Shown: one piece after another, positions 42,832 to 51,936 of the stretch
How positions within the stretch are numbered: position 1 is the stretch's first letter
How the letters are laid out: each line of letters opens with the position of its first letter
DNA from: JASHUC01 sp963849095
Lineage (GTDB): Bacteria > Pseudomonadota > Gammaproteobacteria > Steroidobacterales > Steroidobacteraceae
Reading direction: 5' to 3'
Assembly (NCBI GenBank): GCA_963849095.1
Contig: CAWKGA010000008.1
Location: 744,001-808,000 of the forward strand
Length of the DNA stretch: 64,000 nucleotides
Notes under the pieces: model-generated
Database searches by the model: none
What the model saw: only the letters and a program-made list of their open reading frames with translations
What the model was told of the DNA's origin: nothing
Translations under genes and position numbers: made by a program

Positions 42832-43737
42832 ATGCCTTCGAGGACGTACCTGCTGTCGCTCCCGGAACGCGTGATCCGTTCGGCGCTGACCTTCAGCGCC
42901 GGAATGCTGCGTGAAATCGCCGTGGTGGTGGTGCCACGAGCTGTGCGCCGCGGCCAACTGTACCGGAGCCTCGTGGACGTGACGCTGCGCTATGTGATCG
43001 AACAGGTCGGCAGCGCCAAGGGCGTCTACCCTGCCGAAGCGCCACAACCGGAGGACTTTCTTGCGCGGCGGGGTGCGGGTCATGCCATAGAGCTCCTCGG
43101 CATCGCGGCGCTTCGCATCTCTCCAGTATGGGTATTCGCGACGCTTGCCGATCTGAGCGGCCTCGGGCGGCGATTGATCCCAGAGATCGCCGAGGCATTG
43201 AAGGAACAGGGGCTCCTGGAGCAGGAAACGCAGTTCGAGAACGTCGATCAGCTGCTCGATGGTTTGGAGAAAACCGCATCACGCCTGGCGCAGACGATCA
43301 GTGCGCCGCCGCTTGACGTCGCGGGCCTTCGCAAGGAGTGGACAGAAATTCGCATGCAAGCCCGGGGACGCAAGCCGGTCGATCTTCTGTCTGTCAAGGC
43401 CATCAGCGCGCGATGGGAAGAACTGAAGGACGAAGCGGCGCGACAGGGACGCTCGATCTTCGAGACCTCGTCCGTGATGGCGATCTCCGCCGTACGCGCG
43501 CTGCCCGATCGGGCGCGTTGGCTCTCCTCGTCAACACGCGTAGCGGCGAAGCGCGCCGGAACACTCCTCTCAGTGACGCTACTCGATGACTACAGTCATA
43601 CCCTCAGCGAGCTTCGGGAAGTCGGCTATGTCACCTATGCGACGCGACAATTGAGTCCGTACCTGCGTGCCTGCGTGGATCAATTCTCGAGGCACCAGCG
43701 CACACTGACGGAGCGACTCATCGAGAGAATCCGCTGA
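42832..43737 (+). CDS. Conserved hypothetical protein
   Basis: The 301-residue product is mostly helical. It begins LLSLPERVIRSALTFSAGMLREIAVVVVPRAVRRGQLYRSLVDVTLRYVIEQVG and later has AIELLGIAALRISPVWVFATLADLSGLGRRLIPEIAEALKEQG, then a charged region and LSSSTRVAAKRAGTLLSVTLLDDYSHTL. Similar proteins occur in proteobacteria without assigned function. There are two amphipathic or weakly hydrophobic segments but no clear signal peptide. It may associate with the membrane. Confidence 0.7.
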   Translation: MPSRTYLLSLPERVIRSALTFSAGMLREIAVVVVPRAVRRGQLYRSLVDVTLRYVIEQVGSAKGVYPAEAPQPEDFLARRGAGHAIELLGIAALRISPVWVFATLADLSGLGRRLIPEIAEALKEQGLLEQETQFENVDQLLDGLEKTASRLAQTISAPPLDVAGLRKEWTEIRMQARGRKPVDLLSVKAISARWEELKDEAARQGRSIFETSSVMAISAVRALPDRARWLSSSTRVAAKRAGTLLSVTLLDDYSHTLSELREVGYVTYATRQLSPYLRACVDQFSRHQRTLTERLIERIR

Positions 43738-43777
43738 ACCGAACACAACGTACGCCGATGCGCTGTGCAGGCGACAG

Positions 43778-43793
43778 GGCGAAGCGTTTCGCC
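43778..43793. terminator. Small hairpin between convergent genes
   Basis: GGCGAA-GCGT-TTCGCC forms a 6-bp GC-rich stem with a 4-base loop between the end of the hypothetical gene and the end of the split cyanophycinase gene. It may terminate one or both transcripts. No T-run follows. Confidence 0.3.
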
Positions 43794-44504
43794 TAGTCGA
43801 TGCGGCACTGAAAGCTGCGCATGGTGTCGCTGCCGAGCTCGCGAGCCCGGATAGTCAGGTCATGGGTCCCGTGGAGTCGGGCAGCGTGAGCGGTGGCGCC
43901 GATGTCGTAGAGGCTGGCGCTGCACACCAGAGTAACCTTGCGGACGGTCATCGACTGACTGTCCCGGGACTCGAGCACCCCAGTTCCCATCGTGATGGTC
44001 CCGGAGGATTCAGCCATCCGCCATGCACGGTTCAGGATCAGCGTCAACGGGAACCGACCGCGCTCGTCGGCAGCGTCGCTCGTGTCTATGATGCGGCGCG
44101 TTAGATCGTAGGCCTGTCCGGGTAAGAGCGCGTAGTACCGTCGTCCGGCATGCTGTTTGCCGTCATGAATCAACACCTGCCCGCTGACGACAAAGAAAGA
44201 ATTGCGGTGCACGATGATGGCGGCACCCTCATCGAGGCCGATGCCGAGCAGCTGCGGGTGGGCGGCGATCACCGGATCGAGGTCGGCCTCTCGATCCCGG
44301 GTGTTGACGTGCTGGTCGATGGCCGAATCGGCCAGCAGTGCGAACCCCGCCTCGTGTCCCGGAGACACCATGATCGTGTTGTCCCCGCCAGGGTTATCGG
44401 ATGTGGCGGGCGCCCCGCGCACCAGAAAGGATCCCTGAATCGTCGCGCCGGCGGACCCCCCCATCACGACCCCGCCGCGTTCGAGCAAGTTCTTGATTTC
44501 CCGT

Positions 44505-46704
44505 CCCCCGTATTGCCTCACGTAATTTTGTTACCGGATGCCTCACGAGCGATGTTACCGCGACACTCACTCTTGGGGTCGGGTGCCAGAATGCTTCATT
44601 GATCTTAAGCCAAGCGCAGTCTGACGCCGAAGGCGGCAGAAGCTCCTTTGAAAGAACCATCGCCGTCAACCTCTAAGTTCGGAGCTGACATCATGGGTAT
44701 GTTCCTGCAGCTTGCAGATCAAACGCTGAATCGCTTCTCGGCGCCAGACCTGTACGCGTTTCCGCAGGGTGCGCAAATGGCTGCGGCGGTACACTCCTGG
44801 GTAGCGAGATTGGAATTCAGTGAGAAGTTCGACAGCGGTCTCATCGGGATGCTCTTCTAGCCACTGAATCATCTCCGGCCAATGAGCAGTGCAGCTGTAG
44901 GGAGCGGCACCAGGTCCCCGAGGCTTGTTGCTGAAGTGGCGGTATTTAGTTGGCGGGATGGCGACGCCTCGAGCACGCGCATCCTGGCGCCACTGTTTCA
45001 CGCGCTTTGCGAGACGATTTACGTGCTTCGGATGAAAGCGTCCTGGAAATTGGACGCACAGTTCGTCGAACAGTTGTGCGGAAGTGATGTTCGGGCATCC
45101 TTCGAGGCGGCGGCAGATTAATGGCCAGATCATCGTGAACGCGTGATACACGGGTTTGCCGGGTGTGGCATAGATCAGGGCAGGTCGTTCAGTAACCGGC
45201 TTGGCCGAACTAAGAGGCGGACTCTGCGTAGGCGGTCCAAGGGACGGTGCGGTACTTGCCAGCGGCACGGCCTTGTTGGGCATCTTTCGCAGATCGGGTT
45301 GAACCATGGCCTGAAGGCTGCGCAGATAGCGCGGCTTGGTGTCACCGGAAAACGTCGGACGGATCTCGCCCGCTCGCCACGCACTGGAAAGACTGGCGAT
45401 GAAGCCGGAGAGATCTGGGGGTTCGGGCGTTGCAATGGGAACCTCCTCGCCATCTGCGAGGGCCACAAGATGCGCCTGCATTGCGCGTATCTCCTCGAGG
45501 AGCTTCAGCGGATCCAAGGCGCTGGCCACCTCGCGCAGTCTGATTTTAGCGGCCTCAGGAATGCTCTCAGCCTGCAGCAGCCGATCACAGGGGGTCTGGG
45601 GCGGATGGTAGCGTTTGGACACGTGAGCGCCCTCGCGATGCTTCTCCGCCAGCTTGAAAGAGGGCTGGAAGAAGTTCACGAACAGACGAGAGGCGCCGTA
45701 CAGTCGGGCGATCGCCTGCGCGGCGGCAATACCTTGGAAGCGGCGATAGCCCAGCAGCTTGCGAACGACAGCGCCGTTCTTCTGCTCGATCCAGGCCTGG
45801 TCGTTCTTCCGCCAAGGCCGAGAGCGAGTGAGTTCGATCCCATGAGTGAGACAGTAATTTATCAAGGACTCGTTCACAAACTCGCTGCCGTTATCGACAT
45901 CCAGCGCCCGAAGCGCGAAGGGCAATCCGAGGCGAACGCGTTCGAGCGTCTCAACGAGCAGGCCGCTCTCTCGAACCACCAGCGGCGCCGCCTCCGTCCA
46001 GCCGCTCGCGATGTCGGTCAGGACCAAACTGTTGACGTAGCTGCCGCGGTTGGCGTCCCCGCAATGCGCGACACAATCCATCTCCATGCTTCCCGGCGGC
46101 GGCTCGTTCCAGTCCGCGAAGGTGCGCACTGGCACACGCCGGCGCGCCGCAGGCATCGCGCGCCGGACCTTCTTCGAGCGTGTGGCGCTGCGCGCCTCTC
46201 GCAGCAACCGGTCGATAGTCGAGGCGCTCATGGCCAGGATCTTTTGGCGCATAGGATCAGCAAGATGCAAATGCCCGTTGCGTTCCAAGGCCGGCAGCAG
46301 GATCGGCAGCAGCGCCCGTAGGCGTTTGCCGCATACCCGGTCGGAGGCTTCCCATAGCACGATCAGCGCGGCACGAACGGCCTCGTCATACAGCGAGGGC
46401 CGCGCACGGATCTGCCGCTTCTTGACGGTCGGCTCGGCGTTCAGCGCTCGAATCGCAGACTTCTCGTGATAGCCGGTGGCCGCGATGAACTCTTCGAGGA
46501 TCTTGCGCTTCTCAGCGCCAGTTGCGGCGCTGTAACGTCGCCGGACTGCATTGGTCAGTTCGGCCCGCGCCGAAAGTGTCATCTTGGTGCCCATAGCCCC
46601 TCCGAGGTAGTGGAGGCGCAATAGTGGCAGGTGCGATCGCCGGTAACATCTCAGCTGAGGCAACTACCCCAACCGGTAACACTTTTGTTGAAGCAATGCG
46701 AGGG
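44505..46704 (-). mobile_element. 2.2-kb DDE insertion sequence, copy 2 (intact)
   Basis: Ends are CCCCCGTATTGCCTCACG on the left and CCCTCGCATTGCTTCA read inward from the right. The element is flanked by TTCCCGT (44498-44504 and 46705-46711), a perfect 7-bp duplication confirmed by restoration of the interrupted gene. Inside each end, TGCCTCA and GTTACCG motifs alternate twice. Internal structure and gene order match copy 1 at 4662-6833. Confidence 0.92.
44666..46594 (-). CDS. DDE (rve-type) transposase of the 2.2-kb IS, full length
   Basis: The 642-residue product starts at an ATG after GGAGGGG. It has an N-terminal helical domain (AVRRRYSAATGAEKRKILEEFIAATGYHEKSAIRAL), the catalytic core MEMDCVAHCGDANRG, LVLTDIASGWTEAAPLVV, ALDVDNGSEFVN, RKNDQAWIEQKNGAVVRKLLGY, and a C-terminal pair of related repeats beginning SAQLFDELCVQFPGRFHPKHVNRL and AVELLTEFQSRYPGVYRRSHLRTL. 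Those two ~30-residue units look like an internally duplicated DNA-binding module. The copy at 4752 has the same order but a frameshift. Family name uncertain; ISNCY-like. Confidence 0.85.
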   Translation of the reverse strand: MGTKMTLSARAELTNAVRRRYSAATGAEKRKILEEFIAATGYHEKSAIRALNAEPTVKKRQIRARPSLYDEAVRAALIVLWEASDRVCGKRLRALLPILLPALERNGHLHLADPMRQKILAMSASTIDRLLREARSATRSKKVRRAMPAARRRVPVRTFADWNEPPPGSMEMDCVAHCGDANRGSYVNSLVLTDIASGWTEAAPLVVRESGLLVETLERVRLGLPFALRALDVDNGSEFVNESLINYCLTHGIELTRSRPWRKNDQAWIEQKNGAVVRKLLGYRRFQGIAAAQAIARLYGASRLFVNFFQPSFKLAEKHREGAHVSKRYHPPQTPCDRLLQAESIPEAAKIRLREVASALDPLKLLEEIRAMQAHLVALADGEEVPIATPEPPDLSGFIASLSSAWRAGEIRPTFSGDTKPRYLRSLQAMVQPDLRKMPNKAVPLASTAPSLGPPTQSPPLSSAKPVTERPALIYATPGKPVYHAFTMIWPLICRRLEGCPNITSAQLFDELCVQFPGRFHPKHVNRLAKRVKQWRQDARARGVAIPPTKYRHFSNKPRGPGAAPYSCTAHWPEMIQWLEEHPDETAVELLTEFQSRYPGVYRRSHLRTLRKRVQVWRREAIQRLICKLQEHTHDVSSELRG

Positions 46705-47219
46705 TTCCCGTTCGATAGCCGTACCGAGATAAGCATCTGCCAGCCTCCATTGGCGTCCCCCCTCGATCCATACGCCCGTCGCATGTTGGAGCGGTTCGGC
46801 GAAGGTCGCCGAGTTCGCCAGTGCCCGATCCCGGGTATGCAGCACGGTTACGTGTGCAACGCCCAATACTTGAGCGATCAAGGCGCCATACTGGCTCACA
46901 TTGATGTCCCGATCGTCCAAGGCGGCGGGAATGGCGACGATCCTGGCCTCACGGCCTCCGGCCAGGGCGAGGAAGCGCTCCTTGACCTCATTCGTGAGCT
47001 GGCCACCCCCATCAATGACGAGCCATCCGTGCTCCGGCCCGATCGTCGGACGGTGATCGTAGTTTGATTGGGCCGATACTGCGCCGGAGAACCCCAGGAG
47101 CAATGCCAGTAGAACGCTCGGCAGACGCGATTGCCCGCTATATAATCCTGCTGAAAACTGCGCCGACAGCTCTCGCATCCGATCGCTCGATGCTGTGCGC
47201 CGGTGGGGAGGGAACGACG

Positions 47220-48494
47220 ATGAACCGTGTGATCTTCGCGTCACTGCTGTTGACCCTTGGCAGCGCGGTGAGTGCCCAGCAGTCGCCGCTGCCTGGTCGC
47301 TATTTCACTCCGGCGAGTCTGACGGCGCAAATGAATCGCCCCAACGACCAGCTAGCGGAAGTCTACCTGATGGGGGTCTACGATCTTACTCAGGATACAG
47401 GGCAGAGCTGTGCGGCGCGGGGGACGACGACACCGAACTTGCTCGCGAAAGTCGTTTCCGATTATCTGACGGCGCATCCCGATCTTGCCTCCTCCGATCG
47501 TACGGCGGCCGGAGTCGCCGCCGAGGCGTTCAACCAATACTGGCCGTGTCACACCGCGTCGCAGTCCCCGACGGTGAATCTGACGACGATCCCCGTGGAC
47601 CTGGACAGTCGCTTCGTCTGCCCGGAGGCATTGCCCAATGACCAGGCGCGCAGCGACGCCTTGAGAGCGTTCTTCACTGCGGTTCAAAGCGAAGTTCCCC
47701 ATGCGACGATTTTGGACGCATTGCACTTCCGTTATGAAACGCTGCAGAAGCACGGTTGTCAGCAGACTCTGCAGCATATGGAGGTCGCTGCCCCACCCAG
47801 CCGCGACGAGCCGGGGGAATTAACCTGGCTCAAGGTTGAGTTCGACGGCTCGCCCGGGGAAACCTTCGCCATCTCGGATATTGGTCTGGTGCCCGTCGTC
47901 GATCCGCGCTCGCCCGCCGAGCACGCCGTGAATGCCTACGTGAGATTGACGTTCTCGAGACCGCAGGAAACCAACGTCACCCATGTGAGCTACGACACCG
48001 TCATCTCGCACAACATCTACTACTGCGGGACCGCCCGGTACGCGCTGGTCGAGAACGACTATTTCCTCTCAGGAAAGCAAGTACTCAGAGATCCCAGCCC
48101 CGCAATCAGAACGGGGTCTAGGGACGTCTACGAGATCACTCCCGTCACGCCGGGCTCTCCGAATGCGGCGGCTCTGCAGCCGGCGTGCCGAGCCATCGGG
48201 GTGGTCAGTGCCCCGCCGGTGCAGGAGCTTGGACGATACTTCACGCCAGATAGCCTGGCGGCGCAGACGAGCCGCGGCAACGACCGGCTCGCGCAGATTT
48301 ACTTGATGGGAACGTACGATTTAACGCAGGACGCGCGCAAGAGTTGCGCACAGCGCGGCACCACGACGCCCGCCCTAATCGAGAAAGTCTACTCGGATTA
48401 CCTCGACGCGCACCATGGACTGATGCATGCAGACCGGACGTCCGCGGCAATTGCAGCGCAGGCGTTCGCGCAGTACTGGTCGTGCAACAAGTGA
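47220..48494 (+). CDS. Secreted protein with two Rap1a/Tai-like repeats around an adhesin-E-like domain
   Basis: The 424-residue product has a signal peptide (MNRVIFASLLLTLGSAVSAQ). Residues ~27-115 (RYFTPASLTAQMNRPNDQLA, EVYLMGVYDLTQDTGQSC, ... FNQYWPC) and ~340-424 (RYFTPDSLAAQTSRGNDRLA, QIYLMGTYDLTQDARKSC, ... FAQYWSC) are strongly similar repeats with paired Cys, resembling Rap1a/Tai immunity-type domains. Between them lies a partial third unit with two Cys and a beta-rich segment (WLKVEFDGSPGETFAISDIG ... YYCGTARYALVENDYF) like surface-adhesin E. It is divergent from the cyanophycinase-like gene, 41 bp away. Confidence 0.7.
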   Translation: MNRVIFASLLLTLGSAVSAQQSPLPGRYFTPASLTAQMNRPNDQLAEVYLMGVYDLTQDTGQSCAARGTTTPNLLAKVVSDYLTAHPDLASSDRTAAGVAAEAFNQYWPCHTASQSPTVNLTTIPVDLDSRFVCPEALPNDQARSDALRAFFTAVQSEVPHATILDALHFRYETLQKHGCQQTLQHMEVAAPPSRDEPGELTWLKVEFDGSPGETFAISDIGLVPVVDPRSPAEHAVNAYVRLTFSRPQETNVTHVSYDTVISHNIYYCGTARYALVENDYFLSGKQVLRDPSPAIRTGSRDVYEITPVTPGSPNAAALQPACRAIGVVSAPPVQELGRYFTPDSLAAQTSRGNDRLAQIYLMGTYDLTQDARKSCAQRGTTTPALIEKVYSDYLDAHHGLMHADRTSAAIAAQAFAQYWSCNK

Positions 48495-48592
48495 GGGCAG
48501 ACCCGACCGGTAGTATTGCCCTGACGCGTTTGTCCGAAGGCGGGCTTAGTCCAATTTCAGACTCGCTAACAAGTCTGGGAGAAGGTGAGTTT

Positions 48593-49030
48593 TCAAGCCT
48601 TCAGAGCGCTCGGTGAGAACTCGACAATCTTGCCGTTGGAATTGAAGTCGCTGTAACGGATCCACGTCGGCTTGATTCGGAAATAGGTGATTCCCTCCCA
48701 AGTTTGTCGATCCCTGCCGTCAGCGTAGACAGCAAAGTAACTCTCCTTCAGACCCTCTAGTTCGGCGCCAGAGGGTTCATCAGCGACACCCTCATATTGC
48801 ACGGTGATCTCTTGGTCCCATCCCACAACCGCGGAAATCTTCGGGCACTTCCGGAGGTTCTGGCACTTTCTGGTCGTACTCAGCGTGTCGAAGACAATCT
48901 CCAATTCCTTCGTAACAGCAATTCCCACTAAAGCGGACTGCGGTTCGCCATCGGGAGAAACCGTCCCCACCACGGCGACGCGATGCTGACGCAAGAACCC
49001 CAGAAGCTCTTCTCGTGTCATGGAACTCAA
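48593..49030 (-). CDS. Pyridoxamine 5'-phosphate oxidase-like flavoprotein
   Basis: The 145-residue product starts MTREELLGFLRQHRVAVVGTVSPDGEPQSALVGIAV, the PPOX split-barrel opening, followed by LEIVFDTLSTTRKCQNLRKCPKISAVVGWDQEITVQYEGVADEPSG and YFRIKPTWIRYSDF. These small FMN- or F420-binding-type proteins differ from true PdxH, lacking its C-terminal domain. The reaction is unknown. Start is the ATG at 49030 or the one four codons in. Confidence 0.87.
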   Translation of the reverse strand: MSSMTREELLGFLRQHRVAVVGTVSPDGEPQSALVGIAVTKELEIVFDTLSTTRKCQNLRKCPKISAVVGWDQEITVQYEGVADEPSGAELEGLKESYFAVYADGRDRQTWEGITYFRIKPTWIRYSDFNSNGKIVEFSPSALKA

Positions 49031-49108
49031 GGAACATCCTCCCAGGCTCCCGTGGCTGGCCTCCGGTGCATGGAAAACGGTTCGAATCCGCAGACGTGGA
49101 TTCCGGAA

Positions 49109-50341
49109 TCAGCCGGCATTGAACGCGCCGACCCACTCGGGCTCTGCGTGACGAAAGCCCCGCTCAGGTAAGGCGAGCACGAGAACCGCAGAGATTACGT
49201 ACAGCGCAAAGATCACGGCGAAGGTCGTCATGGCGTTCGTGCCGGCGATGAGCGGGATCGCGAAAGTCGGTATGAAGAAGCCGCCTCCGGTCTGCAGAAG
49301 AGTCACGATACCCCCGGCGCTGCCTCCGTAAGTCGTGCCAATCTCGCGCAGCATCACAGGGAGCGGTAGGGTGAGCGTCAGCATACCGTTGGTAAAAAAG
49401 GTGCCGAGTATTACGCAGATCCAGGTCATCGGCCCGAAGGGAACGGCGAGTGCGGCGAGCAGCAGAGCGGCTCCCACGAGGACCACAGAGGCGAGCCCGA
49501 TCCTGATGCCGGGTAGCTTTCGCAGGATCATCGGCACGATCGAGCAGCCGAGCGCGCCACCCAAGCCGAGAGGAATGCCCAGAAGGCCGGCGTAGACGGG
49601 GCTTACGCGCTTCACCTCAACCAAGGCGCCGGGCAGGTCACCCGAGGTGGCTACGACCGCCGCGAAGAAAAACAGCGCAGCGGTGCCCGCGAGCCACACG
49701 TGCCGGTTGCGCGCCGCGATGCCGAAAAACTGAAGAACTCGCTGGGGCGGTGGATCGGACTGACCGGGAGGCTTCGCCCTGAATCCGACGAGAAACCAGA
49801 CCGTGGAGGCGGCGAACAGTACCCAGGCGAGCGTGAAGGCCCCGGTCAGGGACGCGAAGAGGGGTGCGGTCGCCTCCCCGAAGCCGACGCCGAGTCCCGC
49901 GCTCGCGATGAACACGCCCATCGCGAGCGGCATGTGCTCGGGCTTGAACCAAGTGCCGAGAATCTTGGGGCCGAGCACGTTGACGAACGCCATCGAAAAG
50001 CCGAATACGAGCATCCAGACGAAGAGGCTCTCGAAGCCCGACGAGGCGTAGGCCCGGCCGATGATGCCGGCGCAGCTCACGACGAGCAGCGCGCTGCCGA
50101 CCGCTCTCGTCCCGAACCGGTCCGCCATCATCCCGACGGGGATGCCGAACACGAAGTTCATGAGAAACGGCGCGAACGCGCACATCGCGAATTCCATGGG
50201 GTCGAGGCGAAGAGCCGACGAAAGGCTCCCGATCACGCCGGCGAGCTGGAACTCCGCGAAGTTGGTCATGAAGAACAGGAACCCGATGATGGCGAGGATC
50301 GTCCATCGATAGGGATCTTCGCCGTGGCGAGTCGGGTTCAT
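49109..50341 (-). CDS. Major facilitator superfamily transporter
   Basis: The roughly 410-residue product begins DPYRWTILAIIGFLFFMTNFAEFQ and has about twelve membrane helices. The loop-2/3 motif is MMADRFGTRAVGSALLVV (variant of G-x-x-x-D-R-x-G-R-R). An internal cytoplasmic loop (RAKPPGQSDPPPQRV) separates the two six-helix halves. It resembles the CynX/NIMT and NarK-like groups. No substrate can be assigned. The ATG at 50341 precedes the first helix directly; the longer frame adds unlikely residues. Confidence 0.87.
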   Translation of the reverse strand: MNPTRHGEDPYRWTILAIIGFLFFMTNFAEFQLAGVIGSLSSALRLDPMEFAMCAFAPFLMNFVFGIPVGMMADRFGTRAVGSALLVVSCAGIIGRAYASSGFESLFVWMLVFGFSMAFVNVLGPKILGTWFKPEHMPLAMGVFIASAGLGVGFGEATAPLFASLTGAFTLAWVLFAASTVWFLVGFRAKPPGQSDPPPQRVLQFFGIAARNRHVWLAGTAALFFFAAVVATSGDLPGALVEVKRVSPVYAGLLGIPLGLGGALGCSIVPMILRKLPGIRIGLASVVLVGAALLLAALAVPFGPMTWICVILGTFFTNGMLTLTLPLPVMLREIGTTYGGSAGGIVTLLQTGGGFFIPTFAIPLIAGTNAMTTFAVIFALYVISAVLVLALPERGFRHAEPEWVGAFNAG

Positions 50342-50408
50342 ACCGCTGTTCGTTATCCTACGATGCGAGGCTCCCTGCCGTTGCGAGGCAGGGATCAGTA
50401 GGCGGTCT

Positions 50409-51218
50409 TCATGGCATGAACACCGGACGATTGGCTTCGGCCTGCCCCCTGCCAATGCAGCCCCAGAGGGCGAAGCCGGCGAAGACGGCGATCGCGATCA
50501 GCGGTTCGGCGGCGTCGAATTCGGCGCCGAGGCTGACGATGCGCAGCCAGATGGCGAAGGCCACGACCGACAGAACCGCAGGGACGAGCAGCAGCCAGGC
50601 GGTGTACCCCATGTCGTGCAGGCGCCGGGCGTGCAGGATGAGGGCGAAGTACAGCACTACCACCAGGCACCAGTGGGCATTGCGACCCCTTATCAGGAAC
50701 GCGTAGAGCGCCACCACAGCCAGGAGCGTGATCAGGGCGGCCGCGAACGGGCCGCGCGAGGTGCGGCCGCTGGGGTTCACGAACAGGAAGTCAAAGGACA
50801 TCTGGCGTCCCGACAATTCGACAAGCGTCAGGGCGTGCCGCTGTAGTGCTCCCCTGTAGTATTCGATGTAGGCCAGCATCAAGAGGCCGTTGAGGGCGAA
50901 GGAGGCGAGCGCCAGTGCCGCGCCGAGGGGCTGGTGATCCAGGATCACCGACCAGTAAAGCGCGCAGGTCGAGACCGGCATCACCACGCAGAGGGCCACC
51001 GGGACGAAGAAGCCGGTGAGGATCAGCGCCCCCGTGACCAACTGGATCGCCATGACGACGCCGAACAACCCTGAGTGGACCAGGGCAGTCATCAACTGAA
51101 TGGCGAGCGGTTCGTGCCCGGTCGGTATGGGCCAGAGCGAGAAGTAGTAGTAGTTGGCACCGTTGGCGAGCATCCCGGCGCCGAAGATCAGCCGACCGAC
51201 AAGGACGAGCGGCTTCAT
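50409..51218 (-). CDS. DoxX-like domain fused to a DUF805-like membrane domain
   Basis: The 269-residue product has two parts. Residues ~1-140 are DoxX-like (KPLVLVGRLIFGAGMLANGANYY, LMTALVHSGLFGVVMAIQLVTGALILTGFFVPVAL) with four helices. Residues ~150-269 resemble DUF805 (NPSGRTSRGPFAAALITLLAVVALY, ARRLHDMGYTAWLLL), another four-helix membrane domain. Its ATG overlaps the stop of the upstream DoxX gene by four bases, so it is second in a two-gene operon. A DoxX-DUF805 fusion is uncommon in my experience. Function unknown. Confidence 0.75.
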   Translation of the reverse strand: MKPLVLVGRLIFGAGMLANGANYYYFSLWPIPTGHEPLAIQLMTALVHSGLFGVVMAIQLVTGALILTGFFVPVALCVVMPVSTCALYWSVILDHQPLGAALALASFALNGLLMLAYIEYYRGALQRHALTLVELSGRQMSFDFLFVNPSGRTSRGPFAAALITLLAVVALYAFLIRGRNAHWCLVVVLYFALILHARRLHDMGYTAWLLLVPAVLSVVAFAIWLRIVSLGAEFDAAEPLIAIAVFAGFALWGCIGRGQAEANRPVFMP

Positions 51219-51646
51219 GGCCGGACCCCCGCAGCCGGGGCGCCGACGGTCCGCGGCCTCGAGCGGAGGGCGAACATCGAGCGGTAGCTCCTGATGTAGG
51301 CCAGGCAGAGCAGCACATTGCAGAGCAGCGCCGCGTAGCCGAAGATCGCGGCGGGCGAGCCCCACCCCTCGAGCGGCGCATCCCAGAAGAACACACAGAA
51401 CGACACCGGCATGCACAGGAGGAGCGCGAGCGGGGTGTAGAACCCTGTCAGGGCGCTGATCCCGGCGATCAGCTCCACGCCCTTGACGATGTCGAACAGG
51501 TGGCTGTCGATCAGAGCCACGACCACCTCGTGGCTGAGGGGCTGGGAGCCCATCGGCTGTGGGAACAGGGGAACGAAGTGGTTCAACCCGGCTGGAATCA
51601 TCCACGCTGCGAACACGAGTCGCACAAACCAAAAGGCGTACTTCAT
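51215..51646 (-). CDS. DoxX-family membrane protein
   Basis: The 143-residue product has four membrane helices and the DoxX pattern: FWFVRLVFAAWMIPAGLNHFVPLFPQP, LIDSHLFDIVKGVELIAGISALTGFYTPLALLLCMPVSFCVFFWD. DoxX-like proteins are linked to quinone or redox processes in some species; the role here is unknown. It overlaps the downstream DoxX-DUF805 fusion, which probably arose as a duplicate partner because their first domains align. Confidence 0.82.
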   Translation of the reverse strand: MKYAFWFVRLVFAAWMIPAGLNHFVPLFPQPMGSQPLSHEVVVALIDSHLFDIVKGVELIAGISALTGFYTPLALLLCMPVSFCVFFWDAPLEGWGSPAAIFGYAALLCNVLLCLAYIRSYRSMFALRSRPRTVGAPAAGVRP

Positions 51647-51936
51647 GGTGCCCCCGCGCCGGAATCGTTGTGCTCGGCCACTGTCGCCCGGCCGCCCTTA
51701 TGGTGTGGAGCTTAGACTCCGCGCGCGTAGATTGTAAGTGGTGCCGGGTCGGAGGAGCCCGATTGAATCGGGCGACGTCCGCCGATAGTGCGTGCCGGCG
51801 CGCTGTTTGGACGCCCACGGGCGTCGCACGAATCTCGGGGACGAATCGTACGATCGATCAACCGATTCGTGTGGAGCGTACCGCTCGTAGCGGATTTGTT
51901 AGCGTGCCAGCCGCGGCAGCGTTCTGAAAGGTGGAG

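Larger units (their letters stand above)
43793..47178 (-). pseudogene. Cyanophycinase-like peptidase S51 gene, split by an IS
   Basis: The N-terminal part (47178 down to 46705) has a signal peptide (LPSVLLALLLGFSGAVSAQ), HGWLVIDGGGQLTNEVKERFLALAGG and AEPLQHATGVWIEGGRQWRLADAYLGTAIERE. The C-terminal part (44504 down to 43793) resumes IKNLLERGGVVMGGSAGATIQGSFLVRG with the nucleophile Ser of GGSAGA, then GLDEGAAIIVHRN. Removing 44505-46704 and one copy of the 7-bp duplication TTCCCGT restores one continuous frame reading GTAIEREIKNLLERGG. Cyanophycinases degrade cyanophycin to dipeptides; secreted family members may act on other peptides. Confidence 0.9.
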
